Part shown: one piece after another, positions 20,167 through 28,722 of the stretch
Layout: each line of letters opens with the position of its first letter
Position numbering within the stretch: position 1 is the first letter of the stretch
Source: Streptomyces canus 299MFChir4.1
Lineage (GTDB): Bacteria > Actinomycetota > Actinomycetes > Streptomycetales > Streptomycetaceae
Reading direction: 5' to 3'
DNA: 64,000 nt
NCBI RefSeq assembly: GCF_000383615.1
Contig: NZ_KB911600.1
Location: 103,117-167,116 of the forward strand
Program-made: the position numbers and the translations under genes
The notes under the pieces: model-generated
Databases searched by the model: none
Told to the model about the DNA's origin: nothing
The model's input: only the letters and a program-made list of their open reading frames with translations

Positions 20167-20857
20167 ATGGCGCCACCCAGGCGTACCGGTGCTCCGGGCG
20201 CCCCGTGTCGCCGTATCTGAGGGACAGGCGGAGGCGGCCGGCCTGTTCGAGGTGGCGGAGGTAGCGCTGGGCGGTGGAGCGGCTCAGGCCGGTCTCGGCG
20301 GCGACCTCGTGGGCCGACAGCGGGTGCTCGGCGTGGTGCAGGACGTGGCAGATGAGGTCCGTGGTCGGCTCCGAGTGGCCGCTGGGCAGGCCGGGGGAGG
20401 CCGGAGCCGGTGTGGTGCGCAGGGCGCTGAAGATCCGGTCGACCTGTTCCTGACCGGCGATGCCGCGGCCGCCGACCCGGTCGACGGTGCGGCGCAGGGC
20501 GGCGTAGGAGTCCAGGCGGGTGCGCAGGGCCGCGAAGGTGAAGGGTTTGACCAGGTAGTGGAGGGCGCCCAGGCGCATCGCGGCCTGGACGGTCGTCACG
20601 TCCCCTGCTGCCGTGACCATGATGACGTCGGTGCCGTGCCCCTGTTCCCGCATGCGGTGGACGAGTTCGAGGCCCGTCTGGTCGGGCAGGTAGTGGTCGA
20701 GCAGGACCAGGTCGATGGTCCCGCGCTGCACGCTGGCCAGCGCCTGGGCGGCGCTGTGGGCGCGGGCGGCGACCCGGAAGCCGGGAACCTTCCCCACGTA
20801 CTTCGCGTTGATCTCGGCGACGCGGAAGTCGTCGTCCACGACCAGGACGTCAATCAT
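20165..20857 (-). CDS. CitB/DcuR-type response regulator 1
   Basis: Protein of 230 residues. The receiver domain has Asp54 (LLDHYLPDQTG). The C-terminal helix-turn-helix (about 180-215, LSAHEVAAETGLSRSTAQRYLRHLEQAG) matches regulators of carboxylate use. No kinase is adjacent; the only DcuS-type kinase lies 3.7 kb away next to a close paralogue (23872-24552). It is divergent from the ABC transporter operon. ATG 20857 has AAAGAGG upstream. Confidence 0.9.
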   Translation of the reverse strand: MIDVLVVDDDFRVAEINAKYVGKVPGFRVAARAHSAAQALASVQRGTIDLVLLDHYLPDQTGLELVHRMREQGHGTDVIMVTAAGDVTTVQAAMRLGALHYLVKPFTFAALRTRLDSYAALRRTVDRVGGRGIAGQEQVDRIFSALRTTPAPASPGLPSGHSEPTTDLICHVLHHAEHPLSAHEVAAETGLSRSTAQRYLRHLEQAGRLRLSLRYGDTGRPEHRYAWVAP

Positions 20858-20882
20858 CGGGCCTCTTTCCCTCAAGGCCTGG

Positions 20883-20897
20883 CGGGCGTAACGCCCG
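20883..20897. promoter_or_regulatory. Palindrome in divergent regulator/transporter promoter
   Basis: CGGGCG-TAA-CGCCCG, just upstream of response regulator 1 on the minus strand. Candidate binding site. Confidence 0.35.
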
Positions 20898-20937
20898 TGT
20901 TTCGGCTTCGCTGTTTGTAGCGCGCGCAAAACGAGCA

Positions 20938-20950
20938 CAACAGGCTGTTG
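20938..20950. promoter_or_regulatory. Palindrome CAACAG-G-CTGTTG
   Basis: A 13-base perfect dyad in an A-rich stretch between response regulator 1 and the ABC operon, 70 bases before the ATPase start. Candidate operator for transporter control. Confidence 0.4.
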
Positions 20951-21019
20951 CAGGCAAAAGAACGGCATGTGCCCAGAAGACTGATGCCGTGGCGCAGGCC
21001 ACATCTACCGTCCCCGGCC

Positions 21020-21835
21020 ATGAGCGCAGACACCAGCCCCGCCATCGAGCTGCGGGGCGCGAGCAAGACATTCCGGACCCCGTCGGGGGGTCTGCACACG
21101 GCTGTCAGGGGACTTGACCTCACGGTGGGGCGTGGGGAGTTCGTGGCGGTCGTCGGGCCCACGGGCTGCGGCAAGTCGACTACGTTGACGCTGGTCAGCG
21201 GGTTGGAGGAGCCCTCCGAGGGTGAGGTCCTGGTCGTCGGGGAGCCGGTCCGGGGAGTCGGGGACAAGGTCGGTTTCGTGTTCCAGCAGGACGCCACCTT
21301 CCCCTGGCGCACGGTCCTGTCCAATGTCATGGCCGGCCCTCGCTTCCGCGGTGTGCCCAAGGCGGAGGCCAGGCAGAAGGCGCGGGAATGGCTGGCCCGG
21401 GTCGGGCTCGCGGCCTTCGAGGACCGCTACCCCCATCAGCTCTCCGGAGGCATGCGCAAGCGGGTCGCGCTCGCCGCCACCTTCGTCAACGATCCCGAGA
21501 TCCTGCTCATGGACGAGCCGTTCTCCGCGCTCGACGTGCAGACCCGGGCCCTGATGTCCGACGAACTCCTCGAACTGTGGGAGGGCACGGGCGCCTCCGT
21601 CGTCTTCGTCACCCACGACCTGGAGGAGTCCATCGCGCTGGCCGACAAGGTCGTCGTGATGACGGCCGGACCCGCCACCGTCAAGCAGGTCTTCGACATC
21701 GACCTGCCGCGGCCGCGCAAGGTCGAGTCGGTGCGACTGGAGCCGCGGTTCATCGAGATCTACCGCGAGATCTGGGAGTCCCTCGGCGAAGAGGTCCGCA
21801 TCACTCGCGAGAGGAGCGCCGCCCATGTCGCCTGA
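21020..21835 (+). CDS. ABC transporter ATPase (nitrate/sulfonate/taurine-type family)
   Basis: Protein of 271 residues. Walker A GPTGCGKST, Q-loop QQDATFPWRTV, signature LSGGM, Walker B LLMDEPFSALD and switch histidine VTHDLEE are all intact. The sequence class is SsuB/TauB. It energises the permease and binding protein encoded next; its end overlaps the permease gene by 11 bases. Confidence 0.93.
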   Translation: MSADTSPAIELRGASKTFRTPSGGLHTAVRGLDLTVGRGEFVAVVGPTGCGKSTTLTLVSGLEEPSEGEVLVVGEPVRGVGDKVGFVFQQDATFPWRTVLSNVMAGPRFRGVPKAEARQKAREWLARVGLAAFEDRYPHQLSGGMRKRVALAATFVNDPEILLMDEPFSALDVQTRALMSDELLELWEGTGASVVFVTHDLEESIALADKVVVMTAGPATVKQVFDIDLPRPRKVESVRLEPRFIEIYREIWESLGEEVRITRERSAAHVA

Positions 21836-22703
21836 CGTCATGCCCGAGGCCCAGGTCGCACCGGCCTCGACCGACCCCGGTGACAAGACCGACCGCGCGC
21901 ACTCACGCGCGCGTGCCGCCCGCCGACGCCGGATCGTCGTCAGCGTGTCCCGGGTGCTGCTCCTGGTGGCCGTACTCGGTCTGTGGGAAGTGCTCTCTCG
22001 GACCGAGGCCATCGATCCCTTCAACTTCTCCATGCCCTCGAAGATCTGGGACCAGATCTGGACCTGGGTGACGCACGGGACCGCACTCGGTTCGTTGGGC
22101 GAACAGATCTGGTACACGCTGTACGAGGCGCTGCTGGGCTGGGTCGTCGGTGTGGTGGCCGGTGTGGTGTTCGGTATCGCGCTGGGGCGGATCACCTTGC
22201 TTGCCGACGTCCTTGGTCCATACATCAAGGTGCTCAACTCGATACCGAGGATCGTCCTCGCACCCATCTTCGTGATCTGGTTCGGGCTCGGACCGGCCTC
22301 CAAGGTGGCCTCGGCCGTCGTCCTGGTCTTCTTCCCGGTCTTCTTCAACGCCTTCCAGGGCGCCCGAGAGGTCGACCGCAACCTGGTCGCCAACGCGCGC
22401 ATCCTTGGCGCGAGCGACCGCAGGGTGACGCTTCAGGTCGTCATCCCGTCCGCGACCTCGTGGATCTTCACCAGCCTGCACGTCAGCTTCGGTTTCGCCC
22501 TCATCGGCGCGATCGTCGGGGAGTACATCGGGGCGACCAAGGGCATCGGACTGCTCGTCGCGCAGTCGCAGGGCACCTTCAACGCGGCCGGTGTGTACGC
22601 CGCGATGGTCATCCTCGCCGTCGTCGCACTCCTCGCCGAAGGGCTGCTCACCTTCGCCGAGCGCCGCATCTTCCGCTGGAAGCCGACGGGTTCCGACAGC
22701 TGA
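21825..22703 (+). CDS. ABC transporter permease (SsuC/TauC-type)
   Basis: Protein of 292 residues with about six membrane segments after a basic N-terminal tail. The EAA-type ATPase contact loop is visible (NLVANARILGASDRRVTLQVVIPSA). Forms the channel of the importer with the flanking ATPase and lipoprotein. The start at 21825 lies inside the preceding gene, after GAGAGGAG. Confidence 0.92.
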   Translation: MSPDVMPEAQVAPASTDPGDKTDRAHSRARAARRRRIVVSVSRVLLLVAVLGLWEVLSRTEAIDPFNFSMPSKIWDQIWTWVTHGTALGSLGEQIWYTLYEALLGWVVGVVAGVVFGIALGRITLLADVLGPYIKVLNSIPRIVLAPIFVIWFGLGPASKVASAVVLVFFPVFFNAFQGAREVDRNLVANARILGASDRRVTLQVVIPSATSWIFTSLHVSFGFALIGAIVGEYIGATKGIGLLVAQSQGTFNAAGVYAAMVILAVVALLAEGLLTFAERRIFRWKPTGSDS

Positions 22704-22782
22704 GCCCGTCAACGGCAGCCGCCCCCTCCCCAGCTCCAGCTTCAGCCCTTCCCGCACCGCCCCTCACAAGGACGTGAACTCC

Positions 22783-23856
22783 ATGCGCAAGACCGCCAGA
22801 CTCACCTCCCTGGCCGCCGCCGGCCTGCTCGCCCTCTCCTCGCTCACCGCCTGTGCCAATGACGCCGCCAGTACGGCGTCGGCCGACTCGGGAAGCAAGG
22901 GCGACGGCAAGGGGACCAAGGTCAAGATCATGGTCGGTGGCCTCGACAAGGTCATCTACCTGCCCGCGATGCTCACCCAGCGGCTCGGCTACTTCGACTC
23001 CGAGGGACTCGACGTGGAGCTGCTGAGCGAGCCCGCCGGTGTCCAGGCCGAGACCGCGCTCGTCTCCGGACAGGTCCAGGGGGCCGTCGGCTTCTACGAC
23101 CACACCCTCGACCTGCAGGTCAAGGGCAAGGACGTGGAGTCGGTCGTGCAGTTCTCCCACGCGCCCGGTGAGGTGGAGATCGTCTCGAACAAGGCGGCGA
23201 GCGACATCACCTCGGCCAAGGACTTCAAGGGCAGGAAGCTCGGCGTCACGGGGCTCGGCTCCTCGACCGACTTCCTCACCAAGTACCTCGCCGTCAAGAA
23301 CGGCGTGAAGGTCAGCGACTTCACCCCGGTCGCCGTCGGCGCGGGACCGACCTTCATCTCGGCGCTCCAGCAGGGCTCCATCGACGGCGGCATGACGACC
23401 GACCCGACCGTCGCGACGATCCTGGACAAGAAGGCCGGCAAGATCCTCCTGGACATGCGCACGCCCCAGGGCTCCGAGGAGGCACTCGGCGGTCCGTATC
23501 CGTCGTCAAGCCTGTACATGCAGACGGACTGGGTCAACGGTCACAAGGAGACCGTCCAGAAGTTGGCCAACGCGTTCGTCAAGACGCTCAAGTGGATGTC
23601 CACCCACAGCGCCACCCAGATCGCCGACAAGATGCCCGCCGACTACTCGCAGGGCAACAAGCTGCTCTATGCGGTGGCCATCAAGAACACGCTGCCGATG
23701 TTCACCAAGGACGGCGTGATGCCCAAGGGCGGCCCCGAGACCGTCGAGAAGGTCCTCAAGGCGTTCAACCCCAACATCCAGAACGCCGACGTGGACCTCG
23801 ACAAGACGTACACGACCGAGTTCGTCGAGAAGGCCGCGCAGGGCACCACAGGCTGA
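22783..23856 (+). CDS. ABC transporter substrate-binding lipoprotein (NMT1/THI5-like)
   Basis: Protein of 357 residues with a lipoprotein signal: basic start, hydrophobic stretch, lipobox LTAC with Cys24. The mature part is a periplasmic-binding fold of the NMT1/SsuA type (KVIYLPAMLTQRLGYFDSEGLDVELL). Such proteins bind sulfonates, thiamine precursors, nitrate or aromatic acids; the ligand cannot be read from sequence. The flanking citrate/dicarboxylate-type regulators hint at an organic acid, which is inference. ATG 22783 follows CAAGGACG. Confidence 0.9.
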   Translation: MRKTARLTSLAAAGLLALSSLTACANDAASTASADSGSKGDGKGTKVKIMVGGLDKVIYLPAMLTQRLGYFDSEGLDVELLSEPAGVQAETALVSGQVQGAVGFYDHTLDLQVKGKDVESVVQFSHAPGEVEIVSNKAASDITSAKDFKGRKLGVTGLGSSTDFLTKYLAVKNGVKVSDFTPVAVGAGPTFISALQQGSIDGGMTTDPTVATILDKKAGKILLDMRTPQGSEEALGGPYPSSSLYMQTDWVNGHKETVQKLANAFVKTLKWMSTHSATQIADKMPADYSQGNKLLYAVAIKNTLPMFTKDGVMPKGGPETVEKVLKAFNPNIQNADVDLDKTYTTEFVEKAAQGTTG

Positions 23857-23871
23857 GCGCGAGGCCCCTCC

Positions 23872-24552
23872 TCACGCGCGGGTCGCCCACACGTAACGGT
23901 GTTCCGGGCGGCCCGCGTCGCCGTACTTGAGGGTCAGTCTGGCCCGCCCCGTGCGCTCCAGGAGCTTCAGATAGCGCTGGGCGGTCTGCCGGCTCACCCC
24001 GGTGCGGTCGGCGATCTCCTGAGCCGACAGAGGCCCCTCGGCGTTCATCAGAGACCTGCGGACCACCTCCACCGTGGTCGGGGAGTGCCCCTTGGGCAGA
24101 TCGGGCTCCGCCGGCGAGGAGAGAGCGCCGAAGATGCGGTCGACCTCCGCCTGTTCCGCCTCGCCGCCGCCGTCCAGGGTGCGCCGCAACTCGGCGTACG
24201 CCTCCAGCCTGGCCCTGAGGCCCGCGAAGGCGAACGGCTTGACCAGGTACTGCAGCGCGCCGTGCCGCATCGCCGCCTGCACGGTCGTCACGTCCCGTGC
24301 CGCCGTTACCATGATGACGTCGGTCTGGTGGCCGCGCCGGCGCATCTCCTGGACGACCGCAAGACCCGTCTCGTCGGGCAGGTAGTGGTCCATGAGGACC
24401 AGGTCGACGTGGGGCAGCGCCTCCAGCTGCCGCAGCGCGTCCGCGGCGCTGTGCGCCTCGCCGGCCACATGGAAGCCGGGCACCTTCTCGACGTAGGCGG
24501 CGTTGACGCGCGCCACGCGGGTGTCGTCGTCCACGACCAGGACCTCGATCAT
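23872..24552 (-). CDS. CitB/DcuR-type response regulator 2
   Basis: Protein of 226 residues and close paralogue of the regulator at 20165-20857: the receiver domains share most residues (MIxVLVVDDD, DHYLPDxTGL, DVTTVQAAMR, ALxYLVKPF). Asp55 is the phosphorylation site and the C-terminal HTH is intact (LSAQEIADRTGVSRQTAQRYLKLLE). ATG 24552 overlaps the kinase stop (TGATG), so this is the true partner of that kinase. It converges on the binding-protein gene with a 15-base gap. Confidence 0.92.
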   Translation of the reverse strand: MIEVLVVDDDTRVARVNAAYVEKVPGFHVAGEAHSAADALRQLEALPHVDLVLMDHYLPDETGLAVVQEMRRRGHQTDVIMVTAARDVTTVQAAMRHGALQYLVKPFAFAGLRARLEAYAELRRTLDGGGEAEQAEVDRIFGALSSPAEPDLPKGHSPTTVEVVRRSLMNAEGPLSAQEIADRTGVSRQTAQRYLKLLERTGRARLTLKYGDAGRPEHRYVWATRA

Positions 24553-26225
24553 CACGACTCCTCCTCGATGGCGGTCCGCTGGGCCGGCGGCGCGGTGAGC
24601 GCCGGTTGCGGCTCGGCCAGCGCGTCGGGCAGTACGACGGTGAACTCCGCGCCTCCGCCGTCCGCCTCCGCCACGGCCACGCTGCCCCCCTGGCGTTCGG
24701 CGAGCTTGCGCACGAGGGAGAGCCCGAGGCCGCGCCCCCGGTGCGCGGGGGCCTCCTTGGTGGACCAGCCCTCGGTGAAGACCAGTTCCCGCTGTTCCAC
24801 CGGGATTCCGGGCCCGGTGTCCCGCACCCGGAGGACCGCGGCACGCCCCTCCGTGCGCAACTCGACCTCCACGCGCGCGTGGAGGTCGCCGGCGACCGCG
24901 TCCAGGGCGTTGTCCACCAGGTTGCCGACGATCGTGACCAGGCCGCTCGGGTCGACCAGCCGGTCCGGCAGCCGGGTCCGGTCGGAGACCCACAGGGCGA
25001 CCCCGCGCTCGGCGGCGACGGTCGCCTTGCCCACCAGCAGTGCGGCGAGCAGGGGATCCTCGATCTTCTCGGTGACCTGCTCCGCGGTGGCCCGGTGGTC
25101 GCCGACGACCTCTCCGACGAACTCCACGGCGTCGTCGTACATCTCCAGCTCCAGCAGGCCCAGGAGCGTGTGCATCCGGTTGGCGTGCTCGTGGTCCTGG
25201 GCGCGCAGGGCGTCGATGAGACCGTGGGTCGAGTCGAGCTCCCGGCCGAGCTGTTCCAGTTCGGTGCGGTCGCGCAGGGTCGCGACGGCACCGCCGTCGT
25301 CGGTGGGCATCCGGTTGGCGACCAGCACCCGCTGGCCGCGCACGGTGACCAGATCGGTGCCCGTCACGCGACCGGCCAGGACGTCGGCCGTACGGCCGTC
25401 CCCGAGCGCCTCGTCGGGGGAGCGTCCGACGGCCTCGTCGCCGATGCCCAGCAGGCGCCTGGCCTCGTCGTTGAGCAGGCGGACGCGTCCGGCCCGGTCG
25501 AGGGCGACGACGCCTTCCCGGATGCCGTGCAGCATGGCCTCGCGCTCGGCGAGGAGGGCGGAGATGTCGGAGAAGGCCAGGTCACGGGTCTGCCGCTGCA
25601 CTCTCCTGGAGATGAACCAGGCGGCCAGCGCGCCGACGGCGAGGGCCCCGCCGGCGTACGCGAACAGCCCCGGGATCGCGTGGATCAGCCGGGCGCGCAC
25701 GCTGTCGTAGGCGATGCCGACGGAGACGGCCCCGACGATCCTGTGCCGGCTGTCGTACAACGGCACCTTGCCGCGGGCGGTGCGCCCCAGGGTGCCGCTG
25801 TCGATCTGCATGATCTCTTTGCCGGACAGGGCCTGGCCCGGGTCGGTCGAGACGGTCCTGCCCACCTCGCCGCGGGTGGGGTGCGACCAGCGGACGCCTC
25901 GCCAGTCCATCACGACGACGTACTCGGCCCCGGTCGCCCTGCGGATCCGCTCGGCCTCCCGCTGGACGGGGCCGTCGGGCAGCGGGGGCGTGTCCTTGAC
26001 CTGCTCGGCGATCTGCGACTCCGCGGCGGTGGTCTGGGCGATGGCCAGCGCCCGGCGCATCGCCTGGTCGTCCAGCTGGTTGCTCAAGGGTGCGAGGAAC
26101 AGACCGGTCGCGAGCACCACGACTCCCGCGGCGATCGCCAACTGCATCAGAAGCACCTGCGAGAACACCCGGCGGGGCAGTCCGAGTCGCAGGCGGCGGG
26201 CGGGGGGAGTGCGGCTCATACCCAT
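24552..26225 (-). CDS. DcuS/CitA-type sensor histidine kinase
   Basis: Protein of about 557 residues. Membrane segment near 18-45 (VLLMQLAIAAGVVVLATGLFLAPL), an extracellular PAS/Cache sensor of ~140 residues, second membrane segment near 190-210, a cytoplasmic PAS, then a Spo0B-type H-box (DHEHANRMHTLLGLLE) and the ATPase domain (NLVDNALDAV, GRGLGLSLVRKLAERQGG). Members sense citrate, C4-dicarboxylates or related acids. The start is uncertain: ATG 26225, ATG 26270 and GTG 26288 are in frame. TTGATCAA elements lie just upstream. Confidence 0.9.
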   Translation of the reverse strand: MGMSRTPPARRLRLGLPRRVFSQVLLMQLAIAAGVVVLATGLFLAPLSNQLDDQAMRRALAIAQTTAAESQIAEQVKDTPPLPDGPVQREAERIRRATGAEYVVVMDWRGVRWSHPTRGEVGRTVSTDPGQALSGKEIMQIDSGTLGRTARGKVPLYDSRHRIVGAVSVGIAYDSVRARLIHAIPGLFAYAGGALAVGALAAWFISRRVQRQTRDLAFSDISALLAEREAMLHGIREGVVALDRAGRVRLLNDEARRLLGIGDEAVGRSPDEALGDGRTADVLAGRVTGTDLVTVRGQRVLVANRMPTDDGGAVATLRDRTELEQLGRELDSTHGLIDALRAQDHEHANRMHTLLGLLELEMYDDAVEFVGEVVGDHRATAEQVTEKIEDPLLAALLVGKATVAAERGVALWVSDRTRLPDRLVDPSGLVTIVGNLVDNALDAVAGDLHARVEVELRTEGRAAVLRVRDTGPGIPVEQRELVFTEGWSTKEAPAHRGRGLGLSLVRKLAERQGGSVAVAEADGGGAEFTVVLPDALAEPQPALTAPPAQRTAIEEES

Positions 26226-26277
26226 GAACGGTACGGGGAGGCGACGGATTCGCCGCAGGGGGTGTGGCATGGATCTC

Positions 26278-26340
26278 TTGATCAACACATTGACGGACCG
26301 GTGCGGCGGACGAGCGGGAACCGGGGCGCCGTGATCAACC
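26278..26340. promoter_or_regulatory. TTGATCAA elements upstream of the DcuS-like kinase
   Basis: A perfect TTGATCAA (26278-26285) is followed by ACATTGAC (26287-26294), and a second TGATCAAC occurs at 26332-26339. The dyad centres are 53 bases apart. The same words occur at the citrate synthase genes (28652-28688, 29299-29340). Confidence 0.4.
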
Positions 26341-26351
26341 CGCCTGTCGTG

Positions 26352-27296
26352 TCAGCTCGCCATCGCCGGCGACGTCCTCAGCTCGCGCACCCCGACCACG
26401 TCCATCCGCGCGGGAGAGCCGAGCACCGCTGCCCCGCAGCTCTCGGGCCGGTGCGGCAGGGACGCCGTCTGGGCCACGAGGACGCGCCAGTGGCGGCCGT
26501 CGGTGTGCGCGACGGTCACCTCCCAGTGCGGGGCCGCGCCGTCCGTACGGACGACGGTCAGGGCCTCTGCCTCGTACTCGCGCACCGCCGTGCGGACGGC
26601 CAGCTCGGCCGCCTGGCCGGGACGCTCCCAGGCGGAGTTGCCGCGACACCCCTCGACCACGATCCGGCCCTCCTGGACGCTGTGGAGAACCTCCATGACG
26701 GCATGGGTCTCGGCGCGGCCGTAGGCGTAGCCGTACGGCAGGACGAGCAAGGTCGGGGAGAACCGGTGACCACCCAGATGGGTGACCTCCCAGGCACCCT
26801 CGACGCCGGAGGCGGCCAGTGCCGCGGCGAGCGGACGGCCGAGGAGCGCGCAGCAGCGGTCCCGCTTGCCGTTGGTGCAGACGAGCGCGAGCGGATCGCC
26901 GGTGTGGGGACCTCCGCCGAGCACCGCGTCGAAGCCGCTGTGATCGCCGCTGCCGAGTGCGGCGAGGTCCAGGCCGAGCAGGTCCCGCGGGTCGCGGGTC
27001 GTCGCGCTGTGCAGCCACACGTTGCCGGGCACGGTGTGGGCGGCGTACACCTGCCGGATGGTGGGTGTTCCGCTGTCGGCGTGCCGGCCGGGGCGGCGGA
27101 TGAGCGCGATGCGCACGCCCGTGTCCTTCGCCGCGGCCTCCAGGGCGCGGCCCAGCGCGGGGTCGAGGTGGCTCGAAGTGAGCGCCTTGGCACCCCAGGG
27201 GCCGGACTGCTCCAGCAGCAGCCAGGTCCGCGCGGTGGCCGCGGTTCCGGAAACGGGCTCGTCGAGGTCGTGCGAGACCGTTGAGCAGGTACTCAC
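26352..27296 (-). CDS. Sucrase/ferredoxin-like family protein (thioredoxin-fold [2Fe-2S] type)
   Basis: Protein of 314 residues. The family signature is clear: CTNGKRDRCC (Cys140, Cys148, Cys149) and HLGGHRFSP (His173, His177), the expected ligands of a [2Fe-2S] cluster in this thioredoxin-like family; the physiological reaction is unknown. GTG 27296 has no Shine-Dalgarno. An iron box touches the start codon, so expression is predicted to rise under iron limitation from a leaderless transcript. It precedes the kinase gene on the same strand. Confidence 0.88.
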   Translation of the reverse strand: MSTCSTVSHDLDEPVSGTAATARTWLLLEQSGPWGAKALTSSHLDPALGRALEAAAKDTGVRIALIRRPGRHADSGTPTIRQVYAAHTVPGNVWLHSATTRDPRDLLGLDLAALGSGDHSGFDAVLGGGPHTGDPLALVCTNGKRDRCCALLGRPLAAALAASGVEGAWEVTHLGGHRFSPTLLVLPYGYAYGRAETHAVMEVLHSVQEGRIVVEGCRGNSAWERPGQAAELAVRTAVREYEAEALTVVRTDGAAPHWEVTVAHTDGRHWRVLVAQTASLPHRPESCGAAVLGSPARMDVVGVRELRTSPAMAS

Positions 27297-27315
27297 AGAG
27301 GTGAGCCTAACCTGA
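27297..27315 (-). promoter_or_regulatory. Iron box (DmdR/DtxR-type operator)
   Basis: On the minus strand TCAGGTTAGGCTCACCTCT matches 16 of 19 positions of the Streptomyces iron box TTAGGTTAGGCTCACCTAA. It contains the presumed -10 (TAGGCT, 27304-27309) and ends at the base before the GTG start, so bound repressor would block RNA polymerase. Confidence 0.8.
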
Positions 27316-27347
27316 CTCGGTGCGAGGCGATTCCGGCCGCCTCCCCG

Positions 27348-28610
27348 TCAGGGCTCCGGCAGCGGTTGCGGTGGTTTCGGGCCCACATAGGTGCCGCTCG
27401 GGCGCATGCGCAGCGGGCGTTCCCCGTACTCCTCCAGCGCGTGGGCGATCCAGCCCGCCGTACGGGCGACGGCGAAGATCGTCTCGCCGGCCGTGGACGG
27501 CATCCCGGAGGAGGCGGTGAGTACGGCGAGGGCCAGGTCCACGTTGGCCTTCAGGGGAGTGTGCCGGGCGGTGGTGGCCACGATGTCCTGGGCCGCGAGG
27601 AGGGCGGGCTCGGCCCGTGGGATCTCCTCAAGGAGGGCGAACAGGGCGCGCGCGCGTGGGTCCTCGCCCGGGTAGAGCCGGTGGCCGAGGCCCGGGATGC
27701 GGCGGCCGGCCCGCAGCTCCTCCGCGATCACGGGGGCCGCGTCGCCACGGTCGAGCACGTCGAGCAGCAGCCGGTGCGCGAGCCCGCTGGCCGCGCCGTG
27801 CAAGGGACCCTCCAGGACACCGAGTCCGGCGGAGACGGCCGCGTACGCGTGCGCGCGTGCCGAGGCGGCGACGCGTACCGCGAGGGTCGAGGCGGCGAGG
27901 TCGTGGTCGACGAGAAGGCCGAGCGCGGTGTCCAGGGCGTGCAGGGACGCCTCGTCGGGCTTGCGTCCGCTCAGTCGCGTCCACAGCCGGGGGGCCAGTC
28001 GGCCGTCGTCCCTGCGGCGGTCGTGGAGCACGGGTGGCAGGGCGGCGACAAGGGTGGGGATGAGGGTCCGTGCGGTGCCGAGCACCGCCTCCTCGGACAG
28101 GTCGAAACGCAGCGGGTCGGCCGCCGCGGCTGCGATCGCGGCGACGCGCAACCGGTCGGTGGGGCCGGTGTGTTCGGGCAGTGCGTCCACCGCGCGGCGG
28201 GCCGTGTCGACGGTGGCGTCGGGGGCGGTGAAGGTGACGCCGGGCTGCATTCGTCCGGTCCAGAGCCACTCCGCGATCTCTTCGTAGGAGTGGCGCGCGG
28301 CGAGTTCGGTCGCGTCGACCCCCCGGAAGTAGTAGCGGTCCCGGTCGATGAACGTGATGCGGGTCCGTACGGACAGTTCGCCGCCGGAGCCCGGACTCGC
28401 GCCGCTCTCCCGGCGGTTGCGCCGGGCGAGGGTCTCCACCTCCTTGGCGTCGAAGGTGCTGCCCCGGCCGCCGGGGACACGTCGGCTGCTGAGCTGGCCG
28501 CGGCTCACATAGGCGTAGACCGTCTCGGGTTTCACGCCCAGCAGTTCGGCGGCTTCCTTGGTGCTGAGCCGGTGGTCGGCGGGACCGGGGAGGGGGTCTT
28601 GATCGCGCAT
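27348..28610 (-). CDS. Citrate synthase-family protein with N-terminal helix-turn-helix
   Basis: Protein of 420 residues. Residues 13-65 are an excisionase/MerR-like HTH (LSTKEAAELLGVKPETVYAYVSRGQLSSRR). Residues 80-410 are a citrate synthase fold with the catalytic residues in place: His236 (VDHDLAAS), His310 (GLGHRLYP) and Asp358 (KANVDLAL). The body is shorter than classical citrate synthase and the oxaloacetate/CoA sites are less canonical, so it may be an enzyme, a metabolite-sensing regulator, or both. It is divergent from citA-like 28723-29886 with a palindrome between. Confidence 0.88.
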   Translation of the reverse strand: MRDQDPLPGPADHRLSTKEAAELLGVKPETVYAYVSRGQLSSRRVPGGRGSTFDAKEVETLARRNRRESGASPGSGGELSVRTRITFIDRDRYYFRGVDATELAARHSYEEIAEWLWTGRMQPGVTFTAPDATVDTARRAVDALPEHTGPTDRLRVAAIAAAAADPLRFDLSEEAVLGTARTLIPTLVAALPPVLHDRRRDDGRLAPRLWTRLSGRKPDEASLHALDTALGLLVDHDLAASTLAVRVAASARAHAYAAVSAGLGVLEGPLHGAASGLAHRLLLDVLDRGDAAPVIAEELRAGRRIPGLGHRLYPGEDPRARALFALLEEIPRAEPALLAAQDIVATTARHTPLKANVDLALAVLTASSGMPSTAGETIFAVARTAGWIAHALEEYGERPLRMRPSGTYVGPKPPQPLPEP

Positions 28611-28651
28611 AAGAGGTCACCGTATCCGCAGCCGGGTAGGTTGATCGGGAT

Positions 28652-28688
28652 ATGTTGATTCAATCAACATTGACAGCTATTGAGTCAA
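28652..28688. promoter_or_regulatory. AT-rich palindromic operator between divergent citrate synthase genes
   Basis: A perfect 19-base palindrome ATGTTGATT-C-AATCAACAT (28652-28670) overlaps TTGACA (28670-28675) and is followed by TTGAGTCAA (28680-28688). The AT content is striking for this genome. A promoter toward the right could be TTGATT (28656-28661), 17 bases, TATTGA (28679-28684). Likely the control site of both genes. Confidence 0.7.
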
Positions 28689-28722
28689 CCATGGACAGTC
28701 GAATCAAGTCCAGGGAGGAATC

